From: Cyclina sinensis
Taxonomy: Eukaryota; Mollusca; Bivalvia; Venerida; Veneridae
Assembly (NCBI GenBank): GCA_012932295.1
Contig: JAAONU010000017.1
Location: forward strand, 248,001 to 312,000
Direction: 5' to 3'
DNA: 64,000 nt
Shown one piece after another: positions 1-11,075 of the stretch. A model generated the notes under the pieces. That model worked only from the letters and a program-made list of their open reading frames with translations, was not told where the DNA came from and made no database searches. Every line of letters starts with the position of its first letter. Position 1 is the first letter of the stretch. The position numbers and the translations under genes were made by a program.

Positions 1-541
1 ATGTTTATCGACTTGCGCCTATTATCCGGTATAGCAATATAATAAAGGTGTCGTAAAATATTCGATCATTTTCGGATAAACATGCTTAGACAAGAAAAGG
101 CCTTGTGTTATCTAGTTTTTTTCAGTAAGATGAGAGCCTGAAAACGAAGAGTATTCTTTTTACGGTCCTCGGCTTTTTTTTCTATTTTAGCACTTTAAAA
201 TTGCGATATAAATAAACGGCCATTCATTGGAAGATTGACCGTTATTTGTATCATGATTTCGTATCTTCGTATATAGAAGAATTCGGTTATTTGGAGTTTC
301 GGCATTTTTAATTGTATTTTGTGGATTTTTCCATTTAAAACGTGCAATTCTTGGTAAGTTTTTCAACATTTCTATATCATTTGAATACTTTTATGATGGA
401 GTCGCCTGTTTTGTTGAAATGATGATATATACAAAAATGTAAAATTAAACAGTAATAGCTCTAAAAGACATCAAGGTTTAAGAAGAAAGCTGAGTCGCCT
501 GATTGTAATTAGCTTCTAAAGTCACGCAACACATCGTTTTA
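1..541. other. AT-rich flank, no gene seen
   Basis: I see no exon, RNA gene or repeat family that I recognise here. An AATAAA motif on the minus strand overlaps the stop of the candidate ORF at 542-943, so part of this stretch could be its 3' flank. Confidence 0.4.
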
Positions 542-943
542 TTAAGGTGAAAAAAGTCCCAAGGTATTTAAAAGTCTTTCCATGCATGGAGAGGTTTTAT
601 CCCGGACAAACAAATCCGGACGCAGGAACGCATGAACATACACCGAAATGAGGTGCCAATTGTAATTATTATGTCGAGCTATCTGCTTAATGTCCCAAAA
701 ATGTTTATGGTGTACGAATCTTGACAGTTGACCGTTTTCGAATCTCGGATGTTTCTTGCTCACGATGTTTTTACTTGAATATCTTGTATTTGAATGTTGA
801 AGAAATGTTGTATCATTCTTGGTTTCTTGCTGCTGCCTTTGTTGTTTATTAGCATGTTTTTTTATTTCAGATGATTTCCAGAAATTGATTCCTAGGTTAC
901 AACACTCCCTACCCAGACGTCTTTTTTTCAGAGCAACTTGAGG
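542..943 (-). CDS. Candidate ORF or terminal exon, unknown protein
   Basis: On the minus strand this frame stays open for 134 codons (943 down to the TAA at 542-544), which is long for AT-rich DNA. It has no ATG; a GTG occurs at 763, but in a eukaryote that is not a likely start, so it would have to be a 3' exon or a remnant. The first half is basic and Gln/Lys/Ser-rich. The C-terminal ~70 residues look protein-like, with aromatic-rich segments such as WHLISVYVHAFLRPDLF and SPCMERLLNTLGLF. The stop is followed at once by a second TAA and AATAAA. I do not recognise the family, and no matching exon was found upstream. It could be the end of a transposon gene or a cellular gene. Confidence 0.3.
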   Translation of the reverse strand, partial: PQVALKKRRLGRECCNLGINFWKSSEIKKHANKQQRQQQETKNDTTFLQHSNTRYSSKNIVSKKHPRFENGQLSRFVHHKHFWDIKQIARHNNYNWHLISVYVHAFLRPDLFVRDKTSPCMERLLNTLGLFSP

Positions 944-1162
944 TCAAGGTCACTTCTGTGTAAAATTGAGTAAAGAAACTAGGTCAAAAGTAGTAATAAT
1001 TTAAACATTATTTCATTAAAAGACCGTTAAATATAAGGTCAAGGCCGAATTTCGTCAAGTAAAGAGTTGGGCCAAAATTCTAAAATTGCAGAAAGTTTTA
1101 ATACAGCTACTCCATTAAGATCCAGTTAACAGAAAATGGAAGTATATTGGAGGGTCAAACTA

Positions 1163-1294
1163 AAACTGGTTACTCGTTAGGAAAAATTTAGACTGGTTAC
1201 TCGTTAAGAAAAGCTTAGACTGGTTACTCGTTAGGAAAAGCTTAGACTGGTTACTCGTTAGGAAAAGTTTAGACTGGTTACTCGTTAAGAAAAG
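1163..1294. repeat. 27-bp tandem repeat, 5 copies
   Basis: Five copies of a 27-bp unit containing GACTGGTTACTCGTTA follow each other with small changes (for example starts at 1191 and 1218). Outside this array, 946-1990 holds nothing I recognise. Confidence 0.85.
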
Positions 1295-1994
1295 CGTTTC
1301 TCTTTACATGGTTACATCATGTTCGTTCAAGCCAATTGTCCGCTAAACAAAGGTTAAACCAGACGTAACGGATTTTCCTTTTATTTCACATCGGTCAAGT
1401 TCTATAACATGTTCTCGAACCTGGCAACAATGAGTTGGTTGGCTACCAATGAAACCCCTGCTAAGGCAGATAATACTTCATGCACTCCCTGACCCTCCAC
1501 TGCCCAACAGGTTACGCATTAGAAACGCATGAAGGGGGGCCAGGAGCCGGGGAACATGTTGACTTAATGTTGTTTAAGCATAAACCTGTATAATATGTTT
1601 TTATATGATTTATTTAGCAATGAACAAATTCATACTTTAATTCCAAGTCGATAACAATAAACAATCTTCTTGAAACTACCTAGTTTAACCCGTGATTTCA
1701 GACTTCAAATATCTAGCGTATATGTGGTCAAAAGAAGTTTAGTAAACTACACGATTGTCTGAAATAGATCTCGAGGAAACTTGATTTTAGTTTGTAACAA
1801 GTGATTTTATGCAGACAGTTTTGTTAATTTATCCGAAATATCAGCAGCAGTAGCAGTTGTAATATTTAAAGTAGACGAACGGTGAGAGGAGGTTTTGTAA
1901 TTTTTTTTTTCCGTACAAAATCTAAAAGAAAGATATCACACATTTGATATAACACGGTGTTTGAAAGACCTTCTGTTCTGAAATGTTACATGTT

Positions 1995-2460
1995 TTTATG
2001 CCCCCACCATTTTTTTTTTTTTTTTTTTGGGGGGGGGGGGGTTATAGATTTGCCCTTGTCCGTCTGTCCGCTGTTACGCTGGTTTGTGTCGCATGTAACT
2101 CCAAGGGTATAACTGTTAGTGCCATTAAACTTTCTAAAACTTGTTGTCAGCTTGTGAACTTGCGCACCACGGTATTTTGACACAAATTTATAGGAGATCG
2201 GTAGAGTTCTGCTCCCTTATTAAGGAAAAAATAGCATTTTTAGACCTGTGTCGTTGTAACTCCAAATGTTTAACTGCTACAGCCATTAAACTTTTTAAGA
2301 ATAGTTGTCAGCATGTAAACGTATTTTACTGGGTATTTCGATGCAAATTTATTACAGCTCAACTGAGTAATGTCCCCTGATTAAGCAAAAAAGGCATTTT
2401 TATACTCTTATTGTTAAGGACAATGTTAATACGCACCTGTTTTTGTGACAATACAGCGGA
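1995..2460. repeat. Dispersed repeat with T19-G13 tract
   Basis: This begins with ATGCCCCCACC, then T19 (2010-2028) and G13 (2029-2041), then CCGT/CTGT-type sequence. Two diverged internal units share TAACTCCAA-GTTTAACTG-type text (around 2095 and 2255). The layout resembles the other CCGTC-headed elements in the window. The reading frames through the homopolymers are not genes. Confidence 0.5.
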
Positions 2461-3000
2461 ATTAGTTTAAACATATTTTATTTCCATTAAAATAAGTACA
2501 TTTATCACATATACAGTTTACAGTAATTGATGGAAAAAGGGTCAGACCACAAGTTCTAACAACATTAGTGACGGCCTTCCCTGATTGAATAAGATGTAAA
2601 AAAGATGGTGATAAATCAGTGTACTAGGTAGTGTCTTCGAAAATTAAATAAACAAACTGTTATAATATATAGGTAAATAAAGAATAGCCAAAAAGGAGTT
2701 AAACAGAGCTTGAGAATAATTATAAGAATATCTAGAAAATTTTATAATATCATGGATGGAAAAATTGGAGACTATGATTTGGAACAAAATTGTTATGGAA
2801 AAGAAAATAAATGAGAGACAAAAAACAAACAAACACGAAACAACACTAAAACATAGAGCATTACTTAAGATGGTAGTATAAGATGATACAAAAATTAGAC
2901 CAAAAAAACAACAACAACAACAATAAAAACAACTGAAACCAGTCTTGTCGAGAGTAGTAATAATAAATGTTAACTTTGGTATACAGTGTGATTTAATGAT
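2461..3000. other. 3' flank or UTR of the LINE, with (AAC)n tract
   Basis: This is downstream of the minus-strand LINE ORF. An (AAC)n stretch at about 2908-2932 reads (GTT)n on the LINE strand, compatible with the short microsatellite tails of CR1-like elements. I could not fix the true 3' end or a target-site duplication. Confidence 0.4.
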
Positions 3001-6000
3001 TCATTGTACAAAACGACGTGTTCCTTTAATAAAGTGTTGGACAGCAATCATAATTGTGCAGTTGTCTTCGAATGATAAGTTTGGTTTGCCGTATAGTAAC
3101 GTTCGCGTATTTAAAGGATGGAATCTGTGTAAGTCTCGAAATAATTTTGTTCTTACCTCGATGTAAGAGACACATTTAAAAAAGAAATGCTCGGTATCTT
3201 CTGTGTGATAGCCGCATCGACAATTAGCAGTATTAGAAAGATGATTTTTCTGAAGATGATAATTTAAATTACTGCACGAGTTCCGAAGTCTGGCGTGAAT
3301 GATAGATAAATTTCTGTCTCCTATAAAATAATGCTTTGGAGTTTTTGGAGTAACAAAAACATTTCGTTTTAAGGATAACTTAAACTGTGCCAATGACGTA
3401 CAATTTCGAATATCTATTCTAAGAGAATTCCACAAGTTAATAGCAGATGGTATAAATGATTCGGAATAAATACAAGTTCTTCTACTGACAACTACATAGT
3501 CCTGAGCATTCCTCAAATTATAGGGAGTAGATTGGGTAACAAAGCGAGGAAGTAAATTGCTGAGATATTCGGGACATTCGTTTCTATTTATTTTGTACAT
3601 AGTAACAAGTTTTTGAAATTGGCGACGGTCGGAAAGAGATAACCATTCGACTTCAGAAAAAAGATTTCTAAGAGACACAGATCTTGTAAGACCAGTCACG
3701 ATCCTGGCGGCTTCGTTTTGAATTTTATCGAGAATGTCTTTTTCATAATTGGTACAGCCGTCCCAAACTATTGCTGCATACTCTAAAATAGGTCGAAGAT
3801 ATGAAATGTATATCTGATTGAGAGTTTGTCTTTTGAGCACAAATTTCAATTTTCTCATAGTTCCTAAAACTTTTGATGCGGACAATGTGATTTTCTCAAT
3901 GTGATTATGCCACTTTCCATCAGAACTAAGAGTTAAACCTAAGTGTGTGTGGCTGTCTACAAATTGTATTGGAATATTGTTGAAAATCAAATTAGGTATG
4001 GGGACCGCTATTTGTGTTGTAAATAACATGGCTTCTGTTTTATTAGGGTTGAAATCCACCAGCCAAGTTTTAGACCACGAGTCAATCAAGGCTAAATCGT
4101 GGTTTAAGATTCCCTCAAGATCTGCAATATTTGAAGTTGTACATGACAGAGAGGTATCGTCTGCAAATAAACGAGCAATGCTTAATATTCTGTCAACAAT
4201 ATCGTTGACATACACTAAAAAGAAGAGAGGGCCGAGCACTGAGCCTTGAGGTACACCAGCATTGATATATTGAACATCTGAAATTGAAGAGCCAACAAAA
4301 ACTTTCTGAGATCTATTTTCTAAGTAACATTTGACCCATTTAAGTAAATTTCCATCTATACCGTTTTGTTTAAGCTTAAATAAAAGACCTTTATGCCACA
4401 CGCGATCAAATGCCTTGGAAATATCGCAGTAAACTATACATGTGTATGTTTTATTATCGATAGATCGAACAATTTGGTCATAGATATCTAAGAGCTGATA
4501 AACTGTCGAATGTCCTCTTAAAAAACCAGATTGCTTATTGTAAATTAAATTTTGCGACATAAGATGGTTGTATATGTGTTTATATACTACTCTCTCCATT
4601 AGTTTTCCTACACAGCTTAGGAGAGAAATTGGCCTATAGTTTGTTGAAAGGTTTGAATCTCCCTTTTTGAAAAGAGGCATTACTAAGGCAGACTTCCACT
4701 TATCAGGATAAGTACATTGTATAAGCGACAAATTAAAAAGCATACATAGCGGTTTAGAAATTGAATCACATGTGTTTTTCAAAAGTTTATGACTAATTAA
4801 GTCTTCACCAACAGCTTTATTAGTCATAAGTGACTTTATTAAATCCATTACTTCTGATTCACTTATTATAATGTCACATAATTTTACATTAGTAAATTCG
4901 TAAAATTTTGGCAGCTCTCTTCCTGAATCATCTACATTAGAGATCGAAGAAAAATAATTGTTTAAGCAATTGGCTTTGTCAACATCTGTTAAATGTATCA
5001 CTTCCATACCATTTTGATCAACTGATTTTAATGGTGGAATAACTTCCGAAAAAGATTTGGTTTTTATTAATTGTTTTAGAAGTTTCCAATACATTTTTGG
5101 ATTATTCCTATCCATATCAATTATAGTTTCATCAATATTCGAATAAAACTGTTCTTTTGCATGCTTCTTAAGATTATTAACTTTATTTCTAAGTTTTTTG
5201 TACTTATTCCATTGGTAGATACTATTTGATTTTAATGCTATTGATTTTTGCCGATCGCGTTTTCTCGAAAAATTACGTATGACGGAGTCGTACCACGGTT
5301 TATCGTATGGCCTAATTGTAACTTCTTTATACGGTATACATAACTTCATCAACTCGATAAGTTTACTAGTAAAATTAATCGTTGCCTCGTTTACGTCTGA
5401 TGATAGCAAAAATTCCCAGTTTGAGTTTTTAATAAGATCGTTTAGAGTTTGGAAGTCAGCTTTGTTATAGATCCAAAGATTCCTTTTAACTGGCTTAGAA
5501 TGTGACAATGGAATTTTAAGAAAAGCGTTAGTTGCTCTGTGGTCACTAATTGAGTTAGGTACAGTTATCACTTCACTATGGAGACAAGACATTGAGTCGG
5601 AAATAAGGATAGGGTCAATTAACGTAGATGATGTATGAGTAACACGAGTAGGCTCATTAATGACATTAACGAAATCAAATAACAGCAAAGTTTGTTTCAG
5701 ATAACCATTTGTTTTCAATTGATCTTCATTTATGTCCCCCAAGATGACTATATTTTGGTTTGCTTCAGTAGCTCTCTCTATCACTAATGCAAAATCGTTC
5801 CAAAAAGACACCGGTGAATTGGGTGGACGGTATACGCAACATACTAAAAAGCTTATTTTTCCCGTTTTGACTTCAATCCAGATTGCATCAATATTCTGAC
5901 ATTCGAGTTCCAGTTTTCTTCTAGAAAATAACGCTTCTGAAACATAGATCAGTATACCACTAGAATGCGCAGTTGAATCACGGCGATAAGAAGAATGTAC

Positions 6001-6312
6001 ATAACCTTCTAAAAATAATACTTCATTGTCAACAGCGTCTGTTAGATGAGTTTCGGTAAAGCACATTAAGTCGAAATTAAAGAAATTGTCCTTTATGAAT
6101 TCTAATTTACTTCTAATTGATCTTATATTTAGATGAAAGAAAGATAATGCATCGTCGTTGGGATACACTGGGCCGGGGTTGCGTTCTACGTCACCAGAAA
6201 GAAGAACTAGTAAAACAATAATAAGTCGGAAATCGAAATTGCAAAGACAACATACTGTAATCGATAATACGTAATTCAGGAAACCGTTATAGTTTGATTT
6301 AAGTGCTCGCAT
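3001..6312 (-). CDS. Non-LTR retrotransposon ORF: endonuclease and reverse transcriptase, with 2A-like leader
   Basis: A single open frame of 1,103 codons encodes the endonuclease/reverse transcriptase polyprotein of a CR1/jockey-like LINE. Residues 1-39 are a hydrophobic leader. A 2A-like motif, GDVERNPGP, is at 40-48. The APE endonuclease domain follows at about 55-270, with LNIRS (61-65), FTETHL (85-90), YRPP (161-164), LGDIN (191-195) and SDHRA (256-260). The reverse transcriptase domain has NYRPISLL (558-565), YCDISKAFD (628-636), GVPQGSVLGP (686-695) and FADD (716-719). Near the C-terminus is a Cys/His cluster, CRCGYHTEDTEHFFFKC. There is no stop or frameshift, so it is recent and possibly active. 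No ORF1 is evident upstream. The start at 6312 is the first ATG that includes the leader. Target-primed reverse transcription is the family's mechanism. Confidence 0.92.
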   Translation of the reverse strand: MRALKSNYNGFLNYVLSITVCCLCNFDFRLIIVLLVLLSGDVERNPGPVYPNDDALSFFHLNIRSIRSKLEFIKDNFFNFDLMCFTETHLTDAVDNEVLFLEGYVHSSYRRDSTAHSSGILIYVSEALFSRRKLELECQNIDAIWIEVKTGKISFLVCCVYRPPNSPVSFWNDFALVIERATEANQNIVILGDINEDQLKTNGYLKQTLLLFDFVNVINEPTRVTHTSSTLIDPILISDSMSCLHSEVITVPNSISDHRATNAFLKIPLSHSKPVKRNLWIYNKADFQTLNDLIKNSNWEFLLSSDVNEATINFTSKLIELMKLCIPYKEVTIRPYDKPWYDSVIRNFSRKRDRQKSIALKSNSIYQWNKYKKLRNKVNNLKKHAKEQFYSNIDETIIDMDRNNPKMYWKLLKQLIKTKSFSEVIPPLKSVDQNGMEVIHLTDVDKANCLNNYFSSISNVDDSGRELPKFYEFTNVKLCDIIISESEVMDLIKSLMTNKAVGEDLISHKLLKNTCDSISKPLCMLFNLSLIQCTYPDKWKSALVMPLFKKGDSNLSTNYRPISLLSCVGKLMERVVYKHIYNHLMSQNLIYNKQSGFLRGHSTVYQLLDIYDQIVRSIDNKTYTCIVYCDISKAFDRVWHKGLLFKLKQNGIDGNLLKWVKCYLENRSQKVFVGSSISDVQYINAGVPQGSVLGPLFFLVYVNDIVDRILSIARLFADDTSLSCTTSNIADLEGILNHDLALIDSWSKTWLVDFNPNKTEAMLFTTQIAVPIPNLIFNNIPIQFVDSHTHLGLTLSSDGKWHNHIEKITLSASKVLGTMRKLKFVLKRQTLNQIYISYLRPILEYAAIVWDGCTNYEKDILDKIQNEAARIVTGLTRSVSLRNLFSEVEWLSLSDRRQFQKLVTMYKINRNECPEYLSNLLPRFVTQSTPYNLRNAQDYVVVSRRTCIYSESFIPSAINLWNSLRIDIRNCTSLAQFKLSLKRNVFVTPKTPKHYFIGDRNLSIIHARLRNSCSNLNYHLQKNHLSNTANCRCGYHTEDTEHFFFKCVSYIEVRTKLFRDLHRFHPLNTRTLLYGKPNLSFEDNCTIMIAVQHFIKGTRRFVQ
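6169..6231 (-). other. 2A-like ribosome-skipping motif in LINE leader
   Basis: Codons 28-48 of the LINE ORF read a hydrophobic stretch, then GDVERNPGP (40-48). This matches the 2A consensus D-[VI]-E-x-N-P-G-P, in which the ribosome skips the bond between Gly47 and Pro48. If active, it would release a ~47-residue hydrophobic peptide and a polyprotein starting at Pro48. The motif is seen directly; activity is inferred from the family. Confidence 0.85.
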
Positions 6313-7280
6313 AAAAACAGAAATATTTAAAAAGAGATTCCGGTGAAAACGAAGTTTAATGCTGATTGGTTGCGTCTTGGCGTTAAATATACCTATTGCC
6401 GATCTGTAAGTAGCTATATCACTACCTATTTGGTAGTAATGTTAACTTATGTGAACTATTTGTCGGCAACGGGCAAGGATGTAACACACTGAGAATGTAT
6501 TTTTTAAATATGAGCAGGACAAAAGACTGGCAGAAAAATATGTACATGTATATGAAAAACAAAACGAAAATGAATGTTGCAAAAAGCAACAGAAATGCGA
6601 AGAAGGGAGCAAACATTACAAAAATGGAACATAAAATGATGAAGTACAATATAGGAAACATATAATACATATTTATATGTGTGTTAACAAGGGTTACGGT
6701 TCATGTTACATGAAGAATGATAATCCTATGTCTTAATATTGCAGAACGTTACCTATAAGTAAACAGGCCCGTCAGACATTATTTTAACTATGGTTAGACA
6801 GTGACATATTATGTTACGAATTTAATATCATTACTAGTATAATTCAAATGTGAGGACTGCTTACTGTGAAAACCCAGTAAACTCGTCTGTATTTACTATA
6901 AAGCATATAAACACGTGACTGTCTACCTATCTATAAACAGCTGTATGTATATTAGCAACAACAAAAAAAGAATGCTAAATACAATAGTTTTACCTGAATA
7001 TAACACTTCGGATGAAAATAAATATCAGTTTGTAAAAGTATGAGAAGTGATCGTGAGTTCGTTCACCGTATTACCGTTATAAAATTATCGATATTACATT
7101 CTACTGGCAAATAAATAAAGTCTAACCTTAAGGCAAGACAAACTAATTAAATGTTTATAGACCGAAATCTAGTCCACAGCACTAGGTTGGGTCGGTGGGC
7201 TCGTTTGCATCGTAGCAAATGTGGGGACATCCGTGTTCTATGGATACATTTCTAGTTTATTATCATTTATTTTGTTTTGT
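6313..7280. other. LINE 5' flank, no gene seen
   Basis: This is AT-rich sequence upstream of the LINE ORF on its own strand. It may include the element's 5' UTR, but I found neither the 5' boundary nor an ORF1. The short frame at 6422-6670 is low complexity and not convincing. Confidence 0.4.
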
Positions 7281-7570
7281 TTTTTTCTATTTTAGTCCCC
7301 TTCTGGTTCACCGGGGCCAGTATAGATTTCCCTCCGTCCGTCTGTCCGTCCGTCTGTCCGTCCGTCAGTCCGTGCGTCCACAAAAACTGGATCATGCGAT
7401 AGTTCAAAAAGTACTTGGACTATTTCCATGAAACTTGAATAGATGGCTATATGTAAATTATACGTATTGTACCAAACACAAAAACATCAGATCATCTCCA
7501 AATTCAATTCTTGTCACTATTTATACTGACTTCGATTTTGGACCATTATAGAAATATGTCTTATGATCTT
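7281..7570. repeat. CCGT-rich dispersed repeat head
   Basis: The sequence CACCGGGGCCAGTATAGATTT is followed by an interrupted (CCGT/CTGT)n run at about 7330-7375. The same head type occurs near 2040, 9570, 23600, 28980, 43490 and 62155, so this is one end of a dispersed element family. The rest to 8628 contains nothing I recognise. Confidence 0.5.
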
Positions 7571-8628
7571 GACCAATAAGCCGGAAGATTTTGGTGAATC
7601 ACGTGACTGTTGATCTCCACGCTCTTTGCTAACGGTTTCTCTAAGCGAATGCGAGTCTCGCTCACTAAAACACGGGCGAATATGACATTTTATGGGTTGA
7701 CGTTGCTGATTTTTCGCCCTTTAGTGGCCATTGTTTGGTTTTGCATGACAAAATGGTGCAGCCGGTGATGTTTTGATCATCGCCATGAAATATAAAAAAA
7801 GGAAAAACATTTAAGTAGTTTGAAATCAAGCTATTTTTGATGATTGTCTGAAGTAAAGCTAAATTGCTCTTTTTAGGAACGGGTCACATTTCATAACTGA
7901 AACTATTTTATGTAGGTTGATATTGAAAACATGGTATTTCACCAGAGTTCAATTCATTTTGTTAATTTGTATTATAATGGATATATTTTATGCTCAAATT
8001 TGAATTATCCTCTGTTTGGTTCTATAAACATAAACTTTAAAATATTTGGGATCCAGTTATGTAAAGTTCTGGATTCGAACCTGTAGCATCCTCAGAAGTA
8101 TTCTGTACAGTTCTGTCTGAACATAAGAATAATAATTACTGTATCTTTCATAATTTTTTAGTTATTGCCCTTTGTTATTTTTCATGCTTAATTTTTGTTT
8201 GGACAATAACTCAAGTGTTTGAGATATCAACTTTTAACTTTATAGGTTTATAGATCTCATTGTAGAGGAGTGCTGTGCACAAGAATTATAGCTAAGCAAA
8301 CGCATTCGGCGGGGAATGGCCATGTCAACTTCGCTCTTGTTATCTTTGTCAACAAAATAAATGACAATAACTATTAAAGTTTATTACATAATCGAATTTA
8401 CAGTATTTTATGAACAATCTAAGACCGTTGTCCAAATCTGTTCTGCTTTTGTCGAGTTCTGAGATTAATTTTTGCGTGACTTATCCTTGTTTTGAGTTAA
8501 AAGTTGGCGTGATGTTTACAAATAGGTCAGATGTTTTCTTTATATACAGTTCATGTTGCCATTTCCAAAGCAGACACTTGTAATATCTCATTAACAACTT
8601 GCTAGTCTTTTTAACACGAGGGCCTTGG

Positions 8629-8716
8629 ATTCGACTCCTGTTAGATATGTTTGTCATACCTTTCTATATTCGACTCCTGTTAGATATGTTTGTCATACCT
8701 TTCTATATTCGACTGA
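8629..8716. repeat. 39-bp tandem duplication
   Basis: Two near-perfect 39-bp copies begin ATTCGACTCCTG (8629 and 8668). The flanks to 9300 have no recognisable gene. A G13 run lies at 9315-9327. Confidence 0.8.
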
Positions 8717-9419
8717 TTAGAACTCTAGGGATCAGGTGCTATTCTAAATGCTCAAGAAAGAACTACAAGCGACGCTTGAGAAAATAGTAAGTTCGAAAAA
8801 TTTCAATATTCAGTTAACAATAGGTAGAATAAGACTGAAGTGATACCCATTGTTTCAATACAATAGAAATGTTGACATAATCAACTTATTTCTGCAGTGT
8901 GCATTTTGCTTCTGATGTGTGTCTACATTCCTCTCATAGTTTGAAGCACTTTCTGGTCATCTGTAGTCTAGATAATTTCAAGGCAAAGCGTTCTTCATGA
9001 GATATATTACATATTTTCATTGCAACATATAACATATTTTTATTGTTTAGCCTTTTTGTTCTCTGTGCCAAGAATCCACCATAAACTTCTCTCTATATTC
9101 CTGCTCAGTTATTTACCCCTATGAATCATAAATGGGTCCACCTAGATTGAACGATTGACAAGTCCATTTCAAACATTTAGCAACGTTATGCAGAAACCAT
9201 CGACGTTAGAAATTTCTTTAATTCACGACTTGTCACACTGATTTGAAACTTTCTCGACTGAAATTATATTCAATTTCCACAAATAGTGAATATACATCGT
9301 GTGGTATACTATCAGGGGGGGGGGGGGTTAATTTACGTGCTAACTATTCGCGAACAGTACCGAAAATGAGGACTAAAAAGAGTATCACTAGAAGAAGAAT
9401 ATGCTCTTCGCGACAAAAG

Positions 9420-9530
9420 TCATCACTACTCCGCGCTCCAATAGTCCTCACTGCTCCTCGCTCCAATAGTCCTCACTGCTATTCGCTCCAATAATCCTCA
9501 TTGCTCCTCGCTCCAATAGTCCTCACTACA
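9420..9530. repeat. 25-bp minisatellite, short array
   Basis: About four copies of the unit with CTCGCTCCAATAGTCCTCAC lie here. The same unit forms the much longer array at 11076-11954. The short array sits just before the G-rich head of the next element. Confidence 0.85.
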
Positions 9531-9539
9531 AAATGTGGG

Positions 9540-10790
9540 GGGGGAGGGGCTATAATGGATTCGCTTTGTCGCGTCCGTCTGTCGGTCCGTCCGTCCGTCC
9601 GTTCGTCCGTCCGTCGGTCTCCATTATCGTGTCCGCTCTATAAATCCTATACAAATTGAAGGATTTTCTTCAAACTCGGCTGAAATGTTCACCTCAACAG
9701 GGGGATGTGCAGAATCTATGTTGCACAGCTCAAGGTCAAGGTCACAATTGAAGGTCAAATATCAAATATCAAACAATCAAATATAAGACATTATGTCCTA
9801 CACTAATTGAAAGATTTTCTTTAATCTTGGCTCAAATGTTCTCCTCAACAAGGGAATGTGCAGAACCCATGTTACCCTTTTGCCGGTTTAAGGTCAAGGT
9901 CACACTTGAAGGTCAAAAATTGACTTAGAAAATATTCTTAAATTTTAACATGTATTTGAATATTTCAGAAACTAGAAAACGTATTTGCTTGAAACTTAAA
10001 ATATATATGAAGTGTCACAATTAGGATATGCAGGGCAAGTTTCATAACTCTGTAATGCATTTTGACAAAGTTATGCCCCTTTTTAAGTCTTCAAATTTAC
10101 ATACAATCAAATATTAGACAATATGTCATGTCCGCTCTATAAATCCTAGACTAATGGAAGAAATTTCTTCAAACTTAACTCAAATGTTCAACTCAACAAA
10201 GTTATGTGCAGAACCCATGTTACCTTTGTGCCGGCTTAAGGTCAAGGTCACACTTGAAGGTCAAAATTGACTTAGAAAATGTTCTTAAATTTTAACATGT
10301 ACTTGAATATTTCTGAAACTAGCACAGGTATTTGCTTAAAACTTAAAAGATGTATGAGGTATCACAAGTAAGATATGCAGGTCAAGTTTCATAACTCTGT
10401 ATTGCATTTTGACAAAGTTATGCCCCTTTTTAAGTCTTTTAATTTACTTACAATCAATACTAGACAATATGTCGTGTCCGCTCTATAAATTCTATACTAA
10501 TGGAAGGATTTTCTTCAAACTTGACTCAAATGTTCACCCCAACTGGGCAATGTGCAGAACCCATCTTACCCTTGTGCCACTAATTGAAAGATTTTCTTTA
10601 ATCTTGGCTCAAATGTTCTCCTCAACAAGGGGATGTGCAGAACCCATGTTACCCTTTTGCCGGTTTAAGGTCAAGGCCACACTTGAAGGTCAAAAATTGA
10701 CTTAGAAAATGTTCTCAAATTTTAACATGTACTTGAATATTTCTAAAACTAGAACAAGTAAGCTCAGTATGCAAAGTTTTTCCACTCTTA
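9540..10790. repeat. CCGTC-headed element with internal ~350-500 bp repeats
   Basis: After a G-rich head and (CCGT)n (9570-9615), related blocks starting GTCCGCTCTATAAAT recur near 9631, 10130 and 10478. Each carries AAGGTCAAGGTCACACTTGA-type text. No coding capacity is evident; the short frame at 10409-10705 is a shadow of the repeat. Confidence 0.65.
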
Positions 10791-11075
10791 ATTACATTTT
10801 GTCATAATTATGCTATTTTCTTAACTTCACTGCTTTTGTTTGTTTTAGTACATTGGGAAAATGAAAGGTTATTTCAAGTTATTTGTAATTGTTTCGAACA
10901 TGATTTGACAATATATATTTATACTTTTACCTGTACAATTTGTTTGTTTTTTTCACCAGAGATAATTTTTTTTTATGTATATGTATTTGTGCCACTAAAG
11001 TTATTCCCTTAACCACCTTTCCATGTCGTCTTCTGTCAAGGACATTGGTGGGGGTATGAATCGCATTCAGCGATA

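Noticed and set aside
1983..2183. Overlapping 65-codon ORFs on both strands
   Set aside because: They run through the T19-G13 homopolymer and a repeat head.
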